Assembly: GCA_028702015.1 (NCBI GenBank)
Contig: JAQVPO010000025.1
Coordinates: 1 to 9,864, forward strand
Reading direction: 5' to 3'
DNA: 9,864 nucleotides
Source of the DNA: Synergistaceae bacterium
GTDB taxonomy: Bacteria; Synergistota; Synergistia; Synergistales; Synergistaceae
The translations under genes were made by a program, and so were the position numbers. The notes under the pieces are model-generated. The model saw only the letters and a list, made by a program, of their open reading frames with translations, was not told the DNA's origin and ran no database searches. This document shows positions 5,967-9,864 of this stretch, one piece after another. Positions within the stretch are counted from its first letter, which is position 1; each line of letters opens with the position of its first letter.

Positions 5967-7232
5967 CTAGTCATCGAAACCGATGAGATCAGCTTCGCTC
6001 CATGCGCACATCTTGTGGACTTTCTTTTTAGCTGCTTCGAGTTTATCTCCTGAGAATGCAGGGTCTATTTTAGCTGCTATTGCTGCGGCCATGTCGAGAG
6101 TGCTGGCTGCGTTCTTCTCCCATTCGGGATCGCCGCGGAAGTCACGGAGAACATCGTATGTGAGTGTTCCGGCCTTGTCCTCGGTAAGAACTTCGCCAAG
6201 GGCTTTTTCGATCTTTGCTCCAGCTTCGTCAAGACCCAGATATTCAAGCATCATCTTCGCAGTAAGGATCATTGCACTCGGATTTACCCTGTACTTATGG
6301 GCATACTTCGGCACAGAACCGCTGCTCGGCTCAAAAATTGCCGCATCCTTGCCTATGTTTCCGCTCGGTGCAAAGCCCAGACCGCCGGTCAGCTGTGAAG
6401 CCTCGTCAGAAAGGATATCGCCGAAGACATTGCTTGCAACAACAACGCTGTAGTCCTGGGGGCTCTTGATAAACCACATTGCCGTAGCATCTGCGTTTTC
6501 TTCCGTTCCCTTAATGCCGAACTGTTCGTATTCCTTCGCAACTGCGAGGAAGATCCTCTTCATCATTCCGTCTGTCTCACGGATGACATTTGCCTTGTTG
6601 CAGCAGTGTACGGTCTTGCGGCCTGTCGCCTTGGCATATTCAAATGCTGCGCGGATAATGCGCTCGCAGCCGTCCTTTGAGAATACGCGCCATGAAACTG
6701 CGACTTCGCGCCCCTTGAATCTCTCCATGCCCTTATGGAGGTCAAACATTGCCTCAGGGAGCGGGTAGAATTCAACTGCAGCATAGAGGTCTTCTGTGTT
6801 TTCACGGAACATGACTATGTCAATGTTGGGATCCTTTGCAAGAGGAGTTCCGATTCCGGGAAGTTTCTTTGCCGGACGGATGTTGATGTACAGGTCGAAA
6901 AGCTGACGCATCTGGAGGATCGCTGACTTGAATCCCTTTACACCGGCCTTTGATGTGATGGCTGCCATAAGTGTTGCGTCTGTTTCACGGATAGATTTGA
7001 TGGTCTCAGGCGGGACTGTGTTGCAGCGTGGGTCGCCTTCTCCGAATTTTTTGTTCGACTTTTCCCACATGCACCAGCCAAGGTCAGCGCGGACCCAGTC
7101 GATGGGCAGATTGAGGGATTCGAGGACAAGAAGCGCGCCCTCCATCATGTCGAAACCAGAGTCGTCTCCGGCCATATAACATACCTTGTAGCGATCTTTC
7201 TGTTCCTTAACTTTGAGAACATTGCCTGACAT
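5967..7232 (-). CDS. Isocitrate/homoisocitrate-type decarboxylating dehydrogenase, probably NADP+-dependent
   Basis: This 421-residue enzyme belongs to the beta-decarboxylating dehydrogenases, which oxidise a 2-hydroxyacid and release CO2. The substrate region SAILQMRQLFDLYINIRP (103-120) provides Ser103, Arg109 and Arg119. FRENTEDLY (142-150) gives Arg143 and Tyr150, NKANV (212-216) gives Lys213, and the metal-binding aspartates are Asp248, Asp272 and Asp276. Lys309, Tyr310, Tyr359 and Arg363 align with the four residues (Lys344, Tyr345, Tyr391, Arg395) that select NADP+ in E. coli isocitrate dehydrogenase. The residue matching that enzyme's Asn115 is Ile105, as in Thermus homoisocitrate dehydrogenase, and the usual EPxHGS is EPSSGS. 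There is an insert near 54-73 and a C-terminal tail of about 30 residues. GAGGAGG stands seven bases before the ATG. Isocitrate is the likeliest substrate given CitDEF next door, but a homologue is possible. Confidence 0.85.
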   Translation of the reverse strand: MSGNVLKVKEQKDRYKVCYMAGDDSGFDMMEGALLVLESLNLPIDWVRADLGWCMWEKSNKKFGEGDPRCNTVPPETIKSIRETDATLMAAITSKAGVKGFKSAILQMRQLFDLYINIRPAKKLPGIGTPLAKDPNIDIVMFRENTEDLYAAVEFYPLPEAMFDLHKGMERFKGREVAVSWRVFSKDGCERIIRAAFEYAKATGRKTVHCCNKANVIRETDGMMKRIFLAVAKEYEQFGIKGTEENADATAMWFIKSPQDYSVVVASNVFGDILSDEASQLTGGLGFAPSGNIGKDAAIFEPSSGSVPKYAHKYRVNPSAMILTAKMMLEYLGLDEAGAKIEKALGEVLTEDKAGTLTYDVLRDFRGDPEWEKNAASTLDMAAAIAAKIDPAFSGDKLEAAKKKVHKMCAWSEADLIGFDD

Positions 7233-7269
7233 ATTGTTTCCTCCTCTTAGTTTTTGCTTTTTATTTGAT

Positions 7270-7359
7270 GACCGTCCGGTCTATATATGCATTAAAGCAA
7301 GATCCCTATTAAGATCCGTGATGCTCTGAAATCTTTATAACTCTAATTTTGTCCGGTCT
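7270..7359. repeat. Repeated GTCCGGTCT element flanking the gap before the dehydrogenase
   Basis: GTCCGGTCT occurs at 7274-7282 and again at 7351-7359, so two copies bracket most of the 126-base gap between the small-subunit gene and the dehydrogenase gene. The first copy is part of a short palindrome, GACCG-TC-CGGTC (7270-7281). On the minus strand that palindrome follows directly after TATATA, a possible -10 without a recognisable -35. This could be a repressor site for an internal promoter, or chance. Confidence 0.3.
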
Positions 7360-7853
7360 TAGGCCAGCCCCAGTGATTTCTTGACATGGGGGATAAGTCC
7401 GCCGTCTTTAATAAGTCCCTGCACGAACTCAGGATATGCCGGGAATTTGAACTCTTTTCCGCCGGCTCTGATCACTCCGCTTTCAAAGTCGACCTCGACC
7501 TCATCTCCCATATTTATTGCATCGACTGCCTCAGGGCATACGATGATCGGGAGGCCTTCGTTGAAACAATTGCGATAGTAGATGCGTGCGAAGCTCTTCG
7601 CAATTATTACTGCGATGCCGCGCTCTTTCACGCATGATACAGCCTGTTCACGGCTGGAGCCGCATCCCCAGTTTTTTCCTCCGACAATGATGTCGCCTGG
7701 TTTTGCATTCTTGTTGAACTCCATGTCCAGGTCTTCAAGAGCTACCTTGGCCATATCAGAGCGTTCCTTTATGGTATAGGTGTACTTGCCAGGGAAAATA
7801 ACGTCTGTGTTTACGTCATCACCGTATTTCCAAACTTTGCCTTTGACAGACAT
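7359..7853 (-). CDS. LeuD/HacB/DmdB-family hydro-lyase small subunit (first pair)
   Basis: This 164-residue swivel-domain protein is the small subunit of an isopropylmalate isomerase/homoaconitase-type hydro-lyase. It starts VKGKVWKYGDDVNTDVIFPG and contains GGKNWGCGSSREQAV (58-72), the family's GCGSSRE signature, then SFARIYYRNCFNEGLP (87-102). The loop after the DDVNTD motif, GKYTYTIKER (22-31), is where substrate choice is set in this family. It does not match the archaeal homoaconitase YLRT pattern I remember. At about 164 residues it has the short archaeal/DmdB form, not the 200-residue LeuD of enteric bacteria. It pairs with the large subunit just upstream (one base between stop and start, TAATATG), with GGGAGG nine bases before the ATG. 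The family is clear; the substrate is not. Confidence 0.88.
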   Translation of the reverse strand: MSVKGKVWKYGDDVNTDVIFPGKYTYTIKERSDMAKVALEDLDMEFNKNAKPGDIIVGGKNWGCGSSREQAVSCVKERGIAVIIAKSFARIYYRNCFNEGLPIIVCPEAVDAINMGDEVEVDFESGVIRAGGKEFKFPAYPEFVQGLIKDGGLIPHVKKSLGLA

Positions 7854-7854
7854 A

Positions 7855-9111
7855 TTAAAGCGCCTCCCTCGGATCGGAAATTTCGCCCTTGAGGGCTGAT
7901 GCTGCGACCATCATCGGGCTTGCAAGGTAGATAAAGCTCTCCTTATCGCCCATGCGCCCTTTGAAGTTCCGGTTTGCTGTACTGATAGCAGCCTCTGTCG
8001 GTGCCAGGATACCTTCGTGATTGCCCATGCATGGGCCGCAGCCAGGATTGCATATGACGCATCCTGAATCAAGGAAAACATCCAGAAGTCCCTCTTTCAT
8101 TGCCTGACGGTAAACTATCCAGGAAGCAGGGATAACTATTGTACGAACGGCAACTTTCTTGCCCTTCATTATCGCTGCTGCTGCCCTGAGATCTTCGATG
8201 CGCCCGTTGGTGCAGCTTCCAAGGAAAGCCTCATGGATCTTCGTTCCCTTTACCTCGCTGATCGGACCATAGTTGTCCACTTTGTGCGGTTTGGCAACAC
8301 CGGGCTCGATATCGCCCAGGTCGTAGTGATATTCGGCTGCGTATACTGCATCTTCGTCAGCCCAAAGAGGCTCCCAGCGGTCACACTTTGCATTCTTCTT
8401 TATTGCATCGAGGACTTTCTGGTCGGGGCGGCACACTGCGTTCTTCGCACCGAATTCTATACCCATATTGCAGAGGGTCATTCTCTCGGCGATGCTCATG
8501 TTTTCGATGCCCTCTCCGTGGAATTCGACGCTCATATAGTCAGCTCCGTCGGCCCTTACATCTCCGATGAATTTAAGGATGAAATCCTTTGCGGATACGC
8601 CGGGCTTGAACTTGCCGGTCACTACGACCTTCATGCTTTCCGGGACCTTGAACCAGATCTTCCCTGTAGCCCATGCCGCGGCCATTTCCGAACGGCCTAT
8701 GCCTGTCGAGAATGCTCCGTATGCTCCGTATGTACATGTGTGGCTGTCGCTTCCGACCATGATAAGACCGGGGAGTGCAAAACCTTCCTCGCACATTTTC
8801 TGGTGGCATACTCCTCCGTCGCTGGTCACGTCATAAAAATGCTTAACGCCCTGTTCAGCCACAAATTCACGAACTTCCTTGTGGTTGACTGCGTGGTCGC
8901 TGGAAGGCGCCGGAACTGCGTGGTCAAGGATAAATACGATGCGCTCAGGCTTCCAAACGTTTTTAACGCCTATTTTCTTGAATGTCCTTGCGATCGGAGC
9001 CCCGTTGTCATGGCTCATACACCAGTCAGGCTCGACTGTTACTACCTGGTTGGCTACGACATCATAGCCCGCCGCTCTGCCAAGTGCCTTTTCGGCAAAT
9101 GTCTTGCCCAT
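7855..9111 (-). CDS. LeuC/HacA/DmdA-family hydro-lyase large subunit (first pair)
   Basis: This 418-residue protein carries the three-domain core of the aconitase superfamily and the ligands for a [4Fe-4S] cluster: Cys300 in GSCTNGR, and Cys358 and Cys361 in NPGCGPC. Other motifs are MGKTFAEKALGRAAG at the start, ILDHAVPAP (61-69), VGSDSHTCTYGAYGAFSTGIG (119-139) and the ending ISDPREAL. It would add or remove water, moving a hydroxyl through an unsaturated intermediate, with the small subunit encoded next. I start at the ATG ending at 9109 because homologues begin MGxTxAEK. The open frame extends upstream to 9183, but that adds residues with no family match. GGGAG lies 12 bases upstream, a long spacing. 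Length and form resemble homoaconitase and dimethylmalate dehydratase rather than enteric LeuC (about 466 residues). Confidence 0.9.
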   Translation of the reverse strand: MGKTFAEKALGRAAGYDVVANQVVTVEPDWCMSHDNGAPIARTFKKIGVKNVWKPERIVFILDHAVPAPSSDHAVNHKEVREFVAEQGVKHFYDVTSDGGVCHQKMCEEGFALPGLIMVGSDSHTCTYGAYGAFSTGIGRSEMAAAWATGKIWFKVPESMKVVVTGKFKPGVSAKDFILKFIGDVRADGADYMSVEFHGEGIENMSIAERMTLCNMGIEFGAKNAVCRPDQKVLDAIKKNAKCDRWEPLWADEDAVYAAEYHYDLGDIEPGVAKPHKVDNYGPISEVKGTKIHEAFLGSCTNGRIEDLRAAAAIMKGKKVAVRTIVIPASWIVYRQAMKEGLLDVFLDSGCVICNPGCGPCMGNHEGILAPTEAAISTANRNFKGRMGDKESFIYLASPMMVAASALKGEISDPREAL

Positions 9112-9226
9112 TTTACTTTCACGCTCCCTGTTTTTAGTAAGTAAATTAAAAACTTTTGCAATACTATAGCGAAACGACCGCAAAAAATACTTCTGGATGA
9201 TCAGGCGGCCGCTTCACAGGTTTTAA

Positions 9227-9754
9227 CTATTTCTTGGCTGCAGCCTGAGCTTTAAGGTATTCCATAAGACCGCCGGCCTGCATTATATCGTTTTCAAGAT
9301 CGCTGACTGCATCTCCGTGGAACTCATTGCCGCTGGTCACATCTTTGATAGTGCCTGTTGAAAGTTCAACTTCAAGCTGATCGCCGTCTTTGATCTTTCC
9401 TTCTTTGATGGCTTCTGAAATACCCTTTACAAAGAGGACAGGATAACCGTTATTAATAGCGTTGCGGTAGTAGATGCGGGAGCATGTCTCTGCAAGAACG
9501 ACCGGGACACCGGCGTATTCTATGCAATATACCGCGTGCTCACGGCTTGAGCCGCATCCGAAGTTCTTTCCGGCAACGACAAAATCTCCTGGTTTCACTT
9601 CCTTGGCAAAATGCTCTTTGCCGGGGTAATACTCAAACGCATACTGCGGCATATTTTTAGGATCTGTCTCAGCAAGATATTTATTGTGGTAGATGAGGTC
9701 AGTATCGACGTCGTCACCGAATACCCACGCTCTGCCCTTGAGAATTTCGCTCAT
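9227..9754 (-). CDS. LeuD/HacB-family hydro-lyase small subunit (second pair)
   Basis: This 175-residue swivel-domain protein is the partner of the large subunit cut by the right edge. It begins LKGRAWVFGDDVDTDLIYHN and carries VAGKNFGCGSSREHAVYC (60-77) and SRIYYRNAINNGYPVLF (92-108). The specificity loop, NKYLAETDPKN (24-34), is different from the first pair's GKYTYTIKER, so the two hydro-lyases probably act on different substrates. The ending LMEYLKAQAAAKK has a basic alanine/lysine tail. GAGGAGG lies nine bases before the ATG, and the gap to the upstream stop is 15 bases, so the two subunits are co-transcribed. A gap of 115 bases without recognised structure separates it from the next gene, longer than elsewhere within pairs. 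Confidence 0.87.
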   Translation of the reverse strand: MSEILKGRAWVFGDDVDTDLIYHNKYLAETDPKNMPQYAFEYYPGKEHFAKEVKPGDFVVAGKNFGCGSSREHAVYCIEYAGVPVVLAETCSRIYYRNAINNGYPVLFVKGISEAIKEGKIKDGDQLEVELSTGTIKDVTSGNEFHGDAVSDLENDIMQAGGLMEYLKAQAAAKK

Positions 9755-9769
9755 GTCAATCTTCCTCCT

Positions 9770-9864
9770 CTAGCCCAGAATATCCCTGGGATCTGTGATG
9801 ACGCCTCTGACTGCTGTTGCCATTGCAGACATCGGGCTCATAAGGTAAGTGTGACTTCCTTTAC
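9770..9864 (-). CDS. LeuC/HacA-family hydro-lyase large subunit, C-terminal end (cut by right edge)
   Basis: The last 95 bases on the minus strand read as the final 30 codons of a large subunit: SHTYLMSPMSAMATAVRG, then VITDPRDILG and a TAG stop. The closing pattern, SPxxxAxxAxxGxIxDPR, matches the C-terminus of the complete large subunit encoded at 7855-9111, which ends SPMMVAASALKGEISDPREAL. So this is a second, different copy of the same family, sitting 15 bases upstream of its own small subunit. The iron-sulfur cysteines lie outside the window. The stop overlaps TAGAGGAGG, the ribosome binding site of the small-subunit gene. Confidence 0.85.
   Translation of the reverse strand, partial: KGSHTYLMSPMSAMATAVRGVITDPRDILG

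Noticed and set aside
8233..9144. Plus-strand open frame of 303 codons opposite the complete LeuC-family gene
   Set aside because: It lies entirely antisense to a clear hydro-lyase gene, has no recognisable domain, is very rich in Cys, Val and Phe, and has no ribosome binding site. It is a by-product of codon use on the real strand.
9112..9183. N-terminal extension of the LeuC-family protein starting at 9183
   Set aside because: The extra 24 residues have no family match, and homologues start at MGxTxAEK, which corresponds to the ATG ending at 9109.
9112..9226. Promoter or terminator in the gap between the two hydro-lyase pairs
   Set aside because: A GCGGCCGC palindrome, TATAGT and a T-run occur here, but no -35/-10 pair with acceptable spacing and no hairpin followed by a T-tract on the coding strand could be built.
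7359..9864. Leucine biosynthesis operon (leuC and leuD)
   Set aside because: No leuA is present, the dehydrogenase is not a typical LeuB, and two LeuCD pairs beside CitDEF point to tricarboxylate or citramalate chemistry instead.

Overview
The window reads as the chromosome of an anaerobic, fermentative bacterium of middling G+C content. The mix of a citrate-lyase-type operon, homoaconitase-type hydro-lyases and split YeeE/YedE transporters fits an amino-acid fermenter of the Synergistota or a related clostridial-type anaerobe. That placement is inferred from gene content alone and is tentative. No mobile element, CRISPR array, rRNA or tRNA was recognised.

Left part (1-1563, all on the minus strand). 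The N-terminal end of a Rossmann/DUF2520 protein runs off the left edge. Upstream of it is a strong hairpin (377-402) that probably terminates a two-gene operon. That operon encodes two half-size YeeE/YedE-type membrane proteins, which probably pair to import a sulfur or selenium compound. A divergent, AT-rich intergenic region (1564-1911) carries a perfect 7-5-7 palindrome on the transporter side and a good sigma70-like promoter (TTGCTA-N17-TATAAT) on the other. The promoter leads to a plus-strand gene (1912-2928) for an exported DUF3089 alpha/beta-hydrolase.

Right part (3124-9864, all on the minus strand, transcribed right to left). This is one large metabolic cluster. In transcription order it holds: the C-terminal end of a LeuC-family hydro-lyase large subunit (cut by the right edge), its small subunit, a second complete large and small subunit pair, a 421-residue decarboxylating dehydrogenase of the isocitrate/isopropylmalate family, and then citD, citE and citF for the acyl-carrier, lyase and transferase subunits of a citrate-lyase-type complex. 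A hairpin between the convergent DUF3089 gene and citF probably ends both transcripts.

How the genes may work together. One hydro-lyase pair plus the dehydrogenase could turn citrate into isocitrate and then 2-oxoglutarate, replacing a classical aconitase. CitDEF would cleave citrate to oxaloacetate and acetate. Alternatively, one hydro-lyase pair could be a mesaconase and CitDEF a citramalate lyase, as in the methylaspartate route of glutamate fermentation. Two hydro-lyase pairs next to one dehydrogenase and one lyase suggest that both kinds of chemistry may be present. No leuA gene and no classical leuB accompany the LeuCD genes, so leucine synthesis is unlikely. The dehydrogenase carries the residues that specify NADP+ in E. 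coli isocitrate dehydrogenase, but its substrate loop is unusual, so its substrate is an open question.
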